Part shown: positions 32,946-42,500 of the stretch, piece after piece
How positions within the stretch are numbered: the first letter of the stretch is position 1
Layout of the letters: each line of letters begins with the position of its first letter
Source of the DNA: an uncultured Bacteroidales bacterium
GTDB lineage: Bacteria; Bacteroidota; Bacteroidia; Bacteroidales; UBA932
DNA length: 64,000 nucleotides
Direction of reading: 5' to 3'
Assembly (NCBI GenBank): GCA_944325505.1
Contig: CALVAJ010000003.1
Span: 62,001 to 126,000 of the forward strand
Notes under the pieces: model-generated
Databases searched by the model: none
The model's input: only the letters and a program-made list of their open reading frames with translations
Told to the model about the DNA's origin: nothing
Position numbers and translations under genes: made by a program

Positions 32946-33977
32946 ATGGAAAAGGAACTGATCAGGAGATATGTCAGAGGGGAGCTTTCCGACAGTGAGG
33001 CCGGGAAGGTGGAGGCCGCCTTGCGGGAGGATGCTTCCGCAAGGGACTGCTACGCCGGAATCCTTGCACAGGAGGCTTTCTCGTCTATGCCGGACAAGTT
33101 CTATGAAGGGACGGATTTCCAGGATAAGGTGCTTTCCCGGATTGGGGCGGGGACGGGAAGAAAGAAAGCCGGGACCTGGGCGCTCAGGGTGCTGAAGTAT
33201 GCCTCTGCAGTGGCGGCGGTGCTGTTCGTCCCGCTTGCAGTATACGAGATAACGAGGATAAGCAGCGGGGACTATGACAGGGCCCGGACGGTATTTATTT
33301 CAGGCTCCGGGTCGGAATCGGACGGCGAGCCTGAAGTCAGGCAGTCCGTCAGCTCGGGAGTAAAGGGTCTTGTCGAACTGCCTGACGGCAGCCAGGTGTG
33401 GCTGAACAGCGATTCGGAAATATCGTTCCCTGCAAGGTTCGACTCCTCCGCCCGGCTTGTAAGCCTGAAAGGCGAAGCCTATTTCAAGGTGGTAAAGGAT
33501 TCCCACAGGCCTATGTTCATAGAATGCAGTGACGACATACTGGTAAAAGTGACCGGAACGGAATTCAATATAACCTCTTATGAAAACGACGACAGCTTCA
33601 ACCTCCTTCTCGTTTCCGGAGAGCTGACAGTCGAGGACCGCTCCAGAGAAAGGATATATTCGGTAAAGCCTTCCCAGCAGCTGACCCTGTACGATGACAG
33701 GGAAATGAAGCCTGTCAGGACAACTCCCGTGGTGGAGGACATGACCGCATGGAAAGACGGGAAACTAATATTCGACGACACTCCGATGCCGGAGGTCATA
33801 AAGAGACTCGAGAGGTGGTTCGGCATACGGATTATCCTTGAGGATGAAAGCCTTCTGGACGACAGGTTCACCGCGACGTTCACTTCAGAGTCGGTGACAA
33901 GGGTATTCGATATTCTCAAGCTCTCATCTTCCGTGGATTACGAGCTCGATGACAATATAGTGCGGCTGGGGATCTGA
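32946..33977 (+). CDS. FecR-family anti-sigma factor
   Basis: A 343-residue protein with a cytoplasmic N-terminal part that would hold the sigma factor, one membrane span (YASAVAAVLFVPLAVYEI, about residues 81-98) and a periplasmic FecR domain (VELPDGSQVWLNSDSEISFP ... GEAYFKVVKDSHRPMFIE ... VKVTGTEFNITSYEND), ending with the DUF4974-type module (MPEVIKRLERWFGIRI). It senses the STN domain of the TonB receptor encoded next and releases the sigma factor. Confidence 0.92.
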   Translation: MEKELIRRYVRGELSDSEAGKVEAALREDASARDCYAGILAQEAFSSMPDKFYEGTDFQDKVLSRIGAGTGRKKAGTWALRVLKYASAVAAVLFVPLAVYEITRISSGDYDRARTVFISGSGSESDGEPEVRQSVSSGVKGLVELPDGSQVWLNSDSEISFPARFDSSARLVSLKGEAYFKVVKDSHRPMFIECSDDILVKVTGTEFNITSYENDDSFNLLLVSGELTVEDRSRERIYSVKPSQQLTLYDDREMKPVRTTPVVEDMTAWKDGKLIFDDTPMPEVIKRLERWFGIRIILEDESLLDDRFTATFTSESVTRVFDILKLSSSVDYELDDNIVRLGI

Positions 33978-34093
33978 CCCTGCGTCCGCGCCCGAAGTCG
34001 GATAAAGTTGAAAAAATACTGTTTTTTTTCAGGGTACAGGCCTGCCGGTCTTGTATTACTTGTATTAACAGTATAACAACTAGTAACTGAACC

Positions 34094-37000
34094 ATGTTGA
34101 CAACTTTATTCGACCGAGGTCATCGCCTTTTGGTTGCCTTGACGGCAGTGGCGGCGATGTCTGTTCTGTGCCGCACCTCTTATGCGGCTCCCGGTTATCC
34201 GGGAATGCTCACCCAGTCTGACGAAGTTTCGGTGTCGTTTTCCGACACGCCTCTCTCGGAGGCCCTGAAGGAACTTCAGGCCCAGACTACCTTCACATTC
34301 GTTTACAACAATTCCATCGTCAACGCCCGTTCACGTGTGAACGCGACCGCTGACCATGAATCCCTCGCATCGGTACTCGGGAAGATCCTTTCTCCTCTCG
34401 ATCTGACATGGACGGTCATGGACAGCCAGGTCGTAATTTATCCGGACAGCGGCCAGGAGCGCAAGCCTGTGACGATAACGGGAACTGTCAAGGACTCGAA
34501 TGGAGATCCGGTGATAGGCGCCGGAGTATCGCTGAAAGGAACCGGTACCGGCGTAATTACTGATACGAAAGGAAATTTCTCGATGACTACGGTCGAAGGC
34601 TCGGTCCTGGTCGTCTCTTCTCTCGGGTATGAGACTCAGGAAGTGACAGTGGGCAAGAGTGCGAAACTGTTTGTCACCCTGGAGGAAGACTACCAGCAGC
34701 TGGATGACGTGGTGGTCATCGGTTACGGGCAGCAAAAGAAAGTGAACCTGACCGGCTCCGTGGCTGTAAGGGAGATGACCGAGATGGAAAACCAGCCTCT
34801 GACTAACGCCTCCCATGCCCTGTACGCCATGCCGGGCCTGTATATCAACACTGCATCCAGAAAAGCCGGAAGCGATGCCGCGACCATCAGGATCAGGGGT
34901 GTCGGGACTCTGAGCAGCTCCAGTCCTATGATTCTTGTCGACGGGATGGAGTACTCTCTGGATGAAATCAACCCGCACGACATAGAGTCCATAACCGTTC
35001 TGAAAGACGCCTCCGCCTCGATATACGGTTCCAAGGCTGCCAACGGCGTTATCCTCGTCACTACCAAGCAGGCAAGGGTAGGCGCTCCGGTGGTCAAGCT
35101 TTCGGCCAATGTGGGTGTGCAGTATGCGACCCGTCTGCCGGATGTGGTCACAGACCCTATCCAGTATATGAGGATGAGGAACCAGGCGGAACTCAATGAA
35201 GGGAAACTCAGCGTTACCTATGCCGAGGACGATATCCTCGAATATCAGGAAGGCATGAAGCACGACCCTTACACATACCCTGCATCGGACTGGTATGACC
35301 TCTGTTTCAGACCGGGTATCCTGCAGCAGTACAATGCCAACGTTTCCGGAGGAACCGAAGGTATAAACTATTCCGTTTCTGTCGGCTATCAGAACCAGCG
35401 CGGTATCATGATCGCCAACGACGATATGGAAAGGTTCTCCTGGGACATCAAGCTCAATTCCCAGGTGACCAAGCGTCTCAAGGTGGGTGTCGGGATAGTC
35501 GGCAACCTCAGGTACAACACCGAACCTATCTACGGAGTTTCCACCACCATGAACGTAATCAACCGTGCGCTTCCGATTTTCGGAGCAGAACTCCCTGACG
35601 GAAAATACCTTTCATCATGGCTGTCCACTCCGGGGCGCAACAATATCGAGAATCCTCTGATGGAGCTCAAGGAAGGCCGGATAAAACGCCAGTACCAGCG
35701 CTTCCTCGCAAAACTGAATGTCCAGTACGACCTCCCGTGGGGGATAAAGTACAACGCCAATCTCGGATATGTCAAGGCCGACCACTGGTCCAAGAACTTC
35801 AAGCACGCGATGTACACCTACAACCCCAAGACAATGGAAAAACATCCGTTCAGTGCTTACGTTTCCGTAAAGGACTGGGACAACAATATTATCAACTATA
35901 CTTTCTACAATACCCTTTCCTGGGGAAAGAGCTTCAATGAAAAACACAACCTGAACGTAATGATAGGTTCAGAGTACAAACGGTATGACTCCAAGAATTT
36001 CCAGGCCGGCAAACGCGACTATTTCAACAATCAGCTGGATGCTCTTACTCCTGGTTCGAACATGAATGAAATCAGCGGAGGGCAGTCGCTCGAACTCCTG
36101 TCATCGTATTTCGGAAGGATAACTTATGACTATAAGGAAAAATACCTTCTGGATATCACGGCCAGATATGACGGCTCTTCGAAATTCGCCAGAGGAAACA
36201 GATGGGCCTTCTTCCCGGCCGTATCACTGGGATGGCGTATAGACAAGGAAGGTTTCATGAAGAACGTAAAGCAGATCGACCTGTTGAAACTCAGGGCTTC
36301 CGTGGGACAGATGGGTAACCAGGCCATCGGAAATTACGAGTACCTCATGTCCGTCGTTGCCAGCAGTTCGTACAATTACAGTTTTGACGATATCCTTCAG
36401 GGGGGGGGAGCGATAGATGATTTTGTCGACAGCAATATCTCCTGGGAGACCACTACTTCATATAATGTCGGAGCGGACCTTGCCGCCTTTGACAACAGGC
36501 TGACTTTCAGCGCCGACCTCTATAAGAAAATAACCACCGGCATCCTCCGCGATGTCCAGATACCTGCACAGATAGGCAACCTCAACGGTCCGAAGCAGAA
36601 TATCGGTGTAGTCGCGAATGACGGAATCGAGCTCGCTCTCCAGTGGAGGGACGACTTCAAGGATTTCCATTATTCCATAGGAGGAAACTTCTGCTACAAC
36701 AAGAATATTGTCGTCGATCTTGACGGACAGGAATACATCACCAATTTCAGGATAATCAAAGAAGGCTATCCTATTGATTCATGGTACCTCTATCAGGCTG
36801 ACGGGTTCTATAACAGCTATGAGGAAATCGAGAATTCGGTCACTGTCGGCAACGGCGTCAAACCCGGATATATCAGATACAAGAATCTCGACAATGATGA
36901 TGACATCGACAATGACGACCGTGCCGTATGCGGCAATCTCACTCCGAGCATAACATATGCCTTCAATTTCTCGATAGGCTGGAAAGGCCTTGAACTTTCA

Positions 37001-37429
37001 GCACAGTTCCAGGGCGTGGCCGATGTCTGCACGTACCTTTCCGGCAATCTCGCCGCACCTTTCTGGAACGGTGCAGGTGTCCTGAAGGAGTGGGCTACCG
37101 ATGCCTGGACTCCGCAAAACCACAATTCACGTCTTCCTATTCTTCATACCGCTACGGGTGCTCCGGAAATGCATGACTACAAGAATACCCAGTGGCTCTA
37201 TGATGCCTCGTATCTGCGATGCAAACAGCTGCAGCTTGCATGGTCCCTGCCTCAGCGCTGGATCCAGCATGCAGGGATGAGCAGATGCCAGGTGTTCGTC
37301 AACGGGGAGAACCTCTTCACTTTCTCGCCTCTTAAGATGTGGGACCCGGAGATGGATCTTTCATCGACGAACATAATCCAGTATCCGTCCCTTATGACAG
37401 TCAACTTCGGATTCAACATAACATTCTGA
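34094..37429 (+). CDS. SusC/RagA TonB-dependent transporter with STN domain
   Basis: A 1111-residue outer-membrane receptor. The signal peptide ends at SYA-A. An STN domain (SVSFSDTPLSEALKELQAQT, about 45-125) mediates trans-envelope signalling to FecR. Next are a carboxypeptidase-like module (ITGTVKDSNGDPVIGAGVSL), the SusC hallmark LDDVVVIGYGQQKK, a plug with MILVDGMEY and the 22-strand barrel, ending MTVNFGFNITF. It imports a substrate captured by the SusD-like lipoprotein at 37435. Substrate is not evident. The gene contains a run of nine G at 36400-36408, in frame as given. Confidence 0.93.
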   Translation: MLTTLFDRGHRLLVALTAVAAMSVLCRTSYAAPGYPGMLTQSDEVSVSFSDTPLSEALKELQAQTTFTFVYNNSIVNARSRVNATADHESLASVLGKILSPLDLTWTVMDSQVVIYPDSGQERKPVTITGTVKDSNGDPVIGAGVSLKGTGTGVITDTKGNFSMTTVEGSVLVVSSLGYETQEVTVGKSAKLFVTLEEDYQQLDDVVVIGYGQQKKVNLTGSVAVREMTEMENQPLTNASHALYAMPGLYINTASRKAGSDAATIRIRGVGTLSSSSPMILVDGMEYSLDEINPHDIESITVLKDASASIYGSKAANGVILVTTKQARVGAPVVKLSANVGVQYATRLPDVVTDPIQYMRMRNQAELNEGKLSVTYAEDDILEYQEGMKHDPYTYPASDWYDLCFRPGILQQYNANVSGGTEGINYSVSVGYQNQRGIMIANDDMERFSWDIKLNSQVTKRLKVGVGIVGNLRYNTEPIYGVSTTMNVINRALPIFGAELPDGKYLSSWLSTPGRNNIENPLMELKEGRIKRQYQRFLAKLNVQYDLPWGIKYNANLGYVKADHWSKNFKHAMYTYNPKTMEKHPFSAYVSVKDWDNNIINYTFYNTLSWGKSFNEKHNLNVMIGSEYKRYDSKNFQAGKRDYFNNQLDALTPGSNMNEISGGQSLELLSSYFGRITYDYKEKYLLDITARYDGSSKFARGNRWAFFPAVSLGWRIDKEGFMKNVKQIDLLKLRASVGQMGNQAIGNYEYLMSVVASSSYNYSFDDILQGGGAIDDFVDSNISWETTTSYNVGADLAAFDNRLTFSADLYKKITTGILRDVQIPAQIGNLNGPKQNIGVVANDGIELALQWRDDFKDFHYSIGGNFCYNKNIVVDLDGQEYITNFRIIKEGYPIDSWYLYQADGFYNSYEEIENSVTVGNGVKPGYIRYKNLDNDDDIDNDDRAVCGNLTPSITYAFNFSIGWKGLELSAQFQGVADVCTYLSGNLAAPFWNGAGVLKEWATDAWTPQNHNSRLPILHTATGAPEMHDYKNTQWLYDASYLRCKQLQLAWSLPQRWIQHAGMSRCQVFVNGENLFTFSPLKMWDPEMDLSSTNIIQYPSLMTVNFGFNITF
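36400..36408 (+). repeat. G9 homopolymer inside the susC-like gene
   Basis: Nine consecutive G encode Gly-Gly-Gly after LQ in the barrel domain. The frame is open as given, but loss or gain of one G would truncate the transporter. Confidence 0.9.
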
Positions 37430-37434
37430 CAATA

Positions 37435-38997
37435 ATGAATATGAAAAGGAATATCTACAGATATATGGCGGTAGCTGCCGCTCTGGCTGCAGCAGTCTCC
37501 TGCAACCTTGAAACCGTTCCGCATGACAAATACACTGTGGAGACATTCTGGCAGACAGAAGAAGGTGCGGAGGCCGCAATGACAGGATGCTATAACGTCC
37601 TTACCTATGGAGGCCTGTTCGGCGGCTCGACTCCTCTGCTCGAAGAAACCTGCTCTCCTAATGCGTACAACTACAACAATTCGGGCGGCTGGAACGTAAT
37701 AGCCCTCGGTACCCACACCAAGAACAGTACCGGGATTATAGAGAGCCGCTGGGAACATTGCTATGAGGGAATAGGAAGGTGCAACACCCATCTGAACCGC
37801 CTGCCGGACGCTGCCGTCTCTGAAGAGCGTAGGGCCACCATGGAGGGAGAGACCAAATTCCTGAGGGCACTGTATTATTACATGCTGGTGACTTACTATA
37901 ACGGAGTACCGCTTATCCTGGATGAGCCGCAATACAGTCACGGCTCTCTTCCGAGGTCATCAAGAGAGGCCGTAGTCAAGGCCATCATTTCCGATCTGGA
38001 TGATGCGGCAAGGCTTTTAGACTGGAAATGGTCCGGCTCCGACCAGCAGGGAAGGGCGACCAAGGGAGCGGCCATGGCCCTGAAGGCAAGACTCCTGCTT
38101 TTCGAGGCAAGTCCGCTGCTTAATCCGTCCGGGGACGTATCCAAATGGCAGGACGCTGCCGATGCGTCCAAGGCCATCATCGATAACGAGGCTGCCGCAG
38201 GATATGACCTGTATGATGACTACAGGGAAATGTTCCTCCCTGAGAACGAGCATAACTGCGAGTGCGTCTTCAATATAGAGTTTTCCAAGACAAAGAACAC
38301 CCCGAACAACTCATTCAACACGTTCTGCATACAGTACAGGAACAACGCTCCGCTTCTGGGACTTATGGAGGAATACGAGAAAGCTGACGGAAGCGGTAAT
38401 TTCGTAATCGGAGATTATACCGGGCTTGATCCGAGATTCTATGCCACGAACTTCTACCCGGGAAGTACCTTCCTCGGGAAAGAGAACTGCTCCGCTTCGG
38501 AAATATGCCAGTTTACCGGTTTTGCCCACAAGAAACTCTCCATATATGATGAGCAGGAACGGGACCCGGATGACGGCATCGGCGAGACTAACTATATGTT
38601 CATCCGTTATGCGGATGTGCTGCTGATGTTCGCCGAAGCACAGAATGAGGTGGACGCTTCACCTTCGGATGCCGTATATGAAGCGCTTAACAGGGTAAGA
38701 CGCAGAGCGGGAATGCCGGAGTATACAAAAGAAACAGAAGATGACAATTTCAGCAAAGGGGAAATGAGAGAAAAAATCCGTCATGAGCGGAGAATCGAAT
38801 TTGCCGGAGAAGGTCTCTACTACAATGACATCAGACGCTGGCGCACTGCGGAAGATGTGATGAACACTCCGATAGAAGACTATGCGGGTAATGCTTTGGC
38901 CGTGCGTTATTTCGATCCGGACAAGGATTACTGGTGGCCGGTACCGGAAAGCCAGATCCTGCTTAACGGAGCCCTCGAACAGAATCCTAATTATTAA
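37435..38997 (+). CDS. SusD/RagB-family substrate-binding lipoprotein
   Basis: A 520-residue surface lipoprotein with signal ending AAAVSC, followed by NLETVPHDKYTVETFWQTEE, the usual SusD N terminus. It has TPR-like helices (MEGETKFLRALYYYMLVTYY) and the conserved C-terminal stretch RVRRRAGMPEYTK ... RHERRIEFAGEGLYYNDIRRW. It caps the SusC channel and captures substrate. Starts 5 bases after susC; the open frame continues upstream inside susC, so ATG 37435 (or 37441) is the start. Confidence 0.93.
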   Translation: MNMKRNIYRYMAVAAALAAAVSCNLETVPHDKYTVETFWQTEEGAEAAMTGCYNVLTYGGLFGGSTPLLEETCSPNAYNYNNSGGWNVIALGTHTKNSTGIIESRWEHCYEGIGRCNTHLNRLPDAAVSEERRATMEGETKFLRALYYYMLVTYYNGVPLILDEPQYSHGSLPRSSREAVVKAIISDLDDAARLLDWKWSGSDQQGRATKGAAMALKARLLLFEASPLLNPSGDVSKWQDAADASKAIIDNEAAAGYDLYDDYREMFLPENEHNCECVFNIEFSKTKNTPNNSFNTFCIQYRNNAPLLGLMEEYEKADGSGNFVIGDYTGLDPRFYATNFYPGSTFLGKENCSASEICQFTGFAHKKLSIYDEQERDPDDGIGETNYMFIRYADVLLMFAEAQNEVDASPSDAVYEALNRVRRRAGMPEYTKETEDDNFSKGEMREKIRHERRIEFAGEGLYYNDIRRWRTAEDVMNTPIEDYAGNALAVRYFDPDKDYWWPVPESQILLNGALEQNPNY

Positions 38998-39023
38998 AAT
39001 ATACAGATAAAAAACATACAGTC

Positions 39024-40331
39024 ATGAAAAAGATCAGAAAAACCATTTCAATGGTATTTACGGGGATGCTTATGGTATCCTTGGCAATAACATCATGTAC
39101 AAAAGCCGTCGAACGGGAAGAACCTGAAGATCCAGGCAAGGACGATGAGGAAGAGGTCGTCACGCCTCCTGCAAAACCGGGTCCGATAACCAAGACTCCC
39201 GCATCATTGGAGTGTGTCGGCGGCTCTCAGTTCCAGTTCTCCGTCGCTGCCGTAGAAAAGGCGGATTCCTATGAATGGACTGTAAAGGATGATCAGAAAG
39301 ATTATATCTGGATTGTCAGCGGACAGGGTACCAATACTATTACTGTCCAGGTTACTGATGAAGCATGCACGATTCCTGCGAAAACCGTTTCCGTCGCTGC
39401 TGTCAACAAGGCCGGAAAGAGCGATGTAATGGAATTCAGCGCAGCGCTGACTGTTACTGACAAGTCTGAATATAAGACCAAGACATACGGTACGAAGATC
39501 TGGATGGTGGAGAACTGCCGCGAAGCCGGTGAGAACGGGGATCTCGGCCGCACTGTGGACATTGTCAATTCCGGAAGCACACTCGATGCAAGCGTGCTTC
39601 AGAGGCTCAACGAGGTCCAGGGACGCTACTATACATGGTATGAGGCCATGACGGGAATACCTGGATGTGCTCCAGAGCAGTGTCCGTATGAACCTGGATA
39701 TGAAGGGACTGACGCTGTCGGCAATGAATTCACCCTTGACGGAGGGGAGAGCGAGTTGGGAGCACAGATCCAGGGGTGCTGTCCGGACGGATGGCATATC
39801 GCCAACGGTAACGACTGGTGGGATCTGCTCCAGGCTATCAAGGTGGAATATAATGTTCCGGATGATTTCGTTCAGGGCGGCTATACATTTAATGGAGGGC
39901 ATGACGGCAATCCTGCGAATGCGCCTACAAAAGAAACTTTCTATAGAAACGGAAGTACAGTCAAGAATATGGGCAATGCAGGTGCGTGGCTCCGAGGGGG
40001 TAACGGTATTATTTCTGAAGGCGGTGTCTGGGACAATACTACTACGCAGGCTACAGATGCCGGTGAAGCGCTTGCATTATTTGTGTCAGGGGCCGACCAG
40101 GTAGGATTCAACTGGTATCCGCTTGCTTATTTTAAGAGTGACGGATCATTTAATTATACGAATTGTCTTGGCCGTTATGGGTATGTCTGGTTTATTGGAC
40201 AACAGGATGAAAATTATGCTCGCTCTCTTTGCATTAGCGGAAGAAGTATGAATCTTTCCATGATGAATACTAAGCGTAGCGAAGCCGAAAAATCCGCTGC
40301 CCTTCAGGTAAGATGCGTTAAGAACTATTGA
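39024..40331 (+). CDS. FISUMP-domain lipoprotein with PKD-like domain
   Basis: A 435-residue lipoprotein (signal ending LAITSC). After an acidic linker, residues about 60-145 look like a PKD/Ig-like domain (SFQ-type strands: QFQFSVAAVEKADSYEWTV). Residues about 150-435 match the FISUMP pattern: YGTKIWMVENCREA, GRYYTWYEAMTG, CCPDGWHIANGNDWWDLLQ, and the final SAALQVRCVKNY. These are surface proteins with unclear ligand. In a SusCD operon the gene usually encodes an extra surface glycan- or protein-binding protein. Its TGA overlaps the next ATG. Confidence 0.85.
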   Translation: MKKIRKTISMVFTGMLMVSLAITSCTKAVEREEPEDPGKDDEEEVVTPPAKPGPITKTPASLECVGGSQFQFSVAAVEKADSYEWTVKDDQKDYIWIVSGQGTNTITVQVTDEACTIPAKTVSVAAVNKAGKSDVMEFSAALTVTDKSEYKTKTYGTKIWMVENCREAGENGDLGRTVDIVNSGSTLDASVLQRLNEVQGRYYTWYEAMTGIPGCAPEQCPYEPGYEGTDAVGNEFTLDGGESELGAQIQGCCPDGWHIANGNDWWDLLQAIKVEYNVPDDFVQGGYTFNGGHDGNPANAPTKETFYRNGSTVKNMGNAGAWLRGGNGIISEGGVWDNTTTQATDAGEALALFVSGADQVGFNWYPLAYFKSDGSFNYTNCLGRYGYVWFIGQQDENYARSLCISGRSMNLSMMNTKRSEAEKSAALQVRCVKNY

Positions 40332-41323
40332 TGAATATGAAAAGAAATATTTTCGTGTTCGTAATGATGCTCTTGTCCCTGACGGGATGCTACAAGGGAC
40401 AAGAGTTGCCTCCTTTCGTGCCGTGGAATCCTGATGACCAGGAGGAAGAGACTATCAGTCTTGACGAAGCCACCCGGGTGATGATCCTGCCCGAGCAGGC
40501 CGGAGGAAGAGTCGTCATGATCGACGTGCCGACCGGAAAGATAGCATGGGAGTGGAAGCCGGAAGACAGCGGACTGTCGTCCTCGGAAGCGAAATGGTTC
40601 AATCTTCCGGACGAGGCGAAACCTGTGCTTGACAGGACATGCATTCTCGTGACTGCTTCCGGAGGCGGTGTTGCGCTGATACGGATTTCAGACAAAAAGG
40701 CCATGTTCTATGCCAACCCCGGAGGAAATCCGCACTCTGCTGAGATCCTTCCGGACAACGGCATTGCGGTGGCCTCAAGTACCGGGAACAAGCTCACTCT
40801 GTACAAATACGATCCTGACAGGCCTTATGTCTCGTCCCCTGTCAGGACCTATACTCTGACAGACGGGCACAATGTGGTCTGGGATCACAAGAGACAGTGC
40901 CTGTGGACAGCTTCCGGAGCCATCCTCTACAGGTATGCCTATGCCGGAATCGGCAGCAAAGACCCTCTTTCACAGACAAATTCGTATGACCTGCCTGCAG
41001 GAAACAGCGGCTGCCACGACCTGTCACCGGTATACGGAGAGGATGCGCTGTATGTGACATCGGTACAGAATGTCTATCGTTTCGACTGTGCGACATCGAA
41101 ATTCAGCGAAGTCGAATGTTTCGAAAAGAAGAATATCAAGAGCATTTCTTCAGGACCTGAAGGTTATCCGACCATAGTCATGCGGCCTACATCGGGATCC
41201 TGGTGGTCGGCGGAAGTCTGCGATGTGGCAGGCAACCGTCTTTTCAACAGGATCGGCTACCAGATCTACAAGGCCCGCTGGTATGTGGACAATCCTTTCG
41301 GATATCCGGAAGAAAAGAAGTAA
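40331..41323 (+). CDS. Propeller-like lipoprotein (probable DUF6528 family)
   Basis: A 330-residue lipoprotein (LLSLTGC). Repeated strand blocks such as GGRVVMIDVPTGKIAWEWKP, GGGVALIRISDKKAMFYANP and HNVVWDHKRQCLWTASGAIL suggest a beta-propeller of PQQ/WD-like type. I associate it with the DUF6528 group seen in Bacteroidales polysaccharide loci, from memory only. The start ATG 40331 overlaps the stop of the previous gene (TGATG), so the two are translationally coupled. No catalytic residues can be named. Confidence 0.7.
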   Translation: MNMKRNIFVFVMMLLSLTGCYKGQELPPFVPWNPDDQEEETISLDEATRVMILPEQAGGRVVMIDVPTGKIAWEWKPEDSGLSSSEAKWFNLPDEAKPVLDRTCILVTASGGGVALIRISDKKAMFYANPGGNPHSAEILPDNGIAVASSTGNKLTLYKYDPDRPYVSSPVRTYTLTDGHNVVWDHKRQCLWTASGAILYRYAYAGIGSKDPLSQTNSYDLPAGNSGCHDLSPVYGEDALYVTSVQNVYRFDCATSKFSEVECFEKKNIKSISSGPEGYPTIVMRPTSGSWWSAEVCDVAGNRLFNRIGYQIYKARWYVDNPFGYPEEKK

Positions 41324-41340
41324 AGGAGTGATTGAATATC

Positions 41341-42483
41341 ATGAAAACCATATTTGCCATATTCAATGTCATGCTGCTGTCTTCCGTGCTGATGTCCGGA
41401 CAGATAAAGCAGTCGGAGCCGATACTGCCGGTATATCCGCAGCTGGAAAACCCGGAATCATTCTCGATGATAATGTTCGGCGACCCGCAGAGCTACATCA
41501 AGTTTTCGGCGACACAGCCGCTTTTCGATCTGCAGACAGCGTGGATAGCGCAGAATGCAAAGAGGCTCAATGTGATGACAGCCCTCATTACAGGGGATCT
41601 CGTAGAACAGAACAACAAGGTCATCGCAGGGGGGCTCCCGAATTTCCCGAACGGGACACAGACCTCGCGCCAGCAGTGGGAAGCCGTTTCCCATTCCCTG
41701 TCATTTCTTGACGGCAAGGTGCCATACATTGCCTGTCAGGGAAATCATGATATCGGCTATATTGCAGCGGAGCATCGGTATTCCCAAATGCCTGACTATA
41801 TATATCCTGAGCGGAATCCGGAAAATATGGAGCATCTGGTGGCGACCGCACCGAACTGGCAGGGCATACATACCCTTGAGAACGCCGCCTATGAATTCAA
41901 CGATGAAAACTGGGGCGGACTGCTGATAGTCGCCCTGGAATTCGCCCCGCGTGATGAAATACTGCAGTGGGCGTCGGAACTCATATCAAAGCCGGAATAT
42001 TCCGGACATAAGGTAATCCTTTTTGTGCATTCTTTCCTCCGGCATGACGGGACACGGATAGAGGAAGAAAAATACAAGGTCACACCACGCAACTGGCCGC
42101 AGGCAGTATGGGAGAAACTTGTCTATCCGTCGGAAAACATCGTACTGGTACTTTGTGGACATACCGGCATCCCTCCGAAAATCAAGGCCGGCAGCAATGT
42201 CGGTGATATCGACTACAGCTGTACTTGCGGCTTCCGTACGGATCCTGCCGCAGACGGACATCTTGTCCCGCAGATGATGTTCAACTCCCAGACCAATGAC
42301 GGACAGTGGTACGGGAACGGAGGCGACTGCTGGCTGCGAATACTGGAGTTCAAGCCGGACGGCAGGACTGTCGGCGTGAGGACCTTTTCCCCTCTTTTCG
42401 CGATATCGCCGCTTTCTGCTTCCCAGGCATGGCGTACGGCACCGTACGACCAGTTTGAATTTACCATAGACCCGGCATTGTAA
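41341..42483 (+). CDS. Calcineurin-like metallophosphoesterase, exported
   Basis: A 380-residue protein. A signal peptide (IFAIFNVMLLSSVLMSG) is followed by the dinuclear metal motifs of the family: MIMFGDPQ, ALITGDLVEQ, ACQGNHDIGY, ILFVHSFLRHD and LVLCGHTG. It would hydrolyse a phosphoester in the periplasm or on the surface; substrate unknown. The frame before ATG 41341 starts with TTG, so I use the ATG. It ends the ECF-FecR-SusCD operon, with a terminator overlapping its stop codon. Confidence 0.88.
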   Translation: MKTIFAIFNVMLLSSVLMSGQIKQSEPILPVYPQLENPESFSMIMFGDPQSYIKFSATQPLFDLQTAWIAQNAKRLNVMTALITGDLVEQNNKVIAGGLPNFPNGTQTSRQQWEAVSHSLSFLDGKVPYIACQGNHDIGYIAAEHRYSQMPDYIYPERNPENMEHLVATAPNWQGIHTLENAAYEFNDENWGGLLIVALEFAPRDEILQWASELISKPEYSGHKVILFVHSFLRHDGTRIEEEKYKVTPRNWPQAVWEKLVYPSENIVLVLCGHTGIPPKIKAGSNVGDIDYSCTCGFRTDPAADGHLVPQMMFNSQTNDGQWYGNGGDCWLRILEFKPDGRTVGVRTFSPLFAISPLSASQAWRTAPYDQFEFTIDPAL

Positions 42484-42500
42484 CCGGGTCTATGTTTTTT
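42466..42500. terminator. Terminator shared by phosphoesterase (+) and rRNA/tRNA methylase (-)
   Basis: ATAGACCCGG (42466-42475) pairs perfectly with CCGGGTCTAT (42484-42493), followed by TTTTTT (42495-42500). It includes the stop codon of the plus-strand gene. Confidence 0.85.

Noticed and set aside
41341-42483. Possible glycoside hydrolase completing the SusCD locus
   Set aside because: The motifs GDPQ, GDLVE, GNHD and GHTG identify a calcineurin-like phosphoesterase instead.
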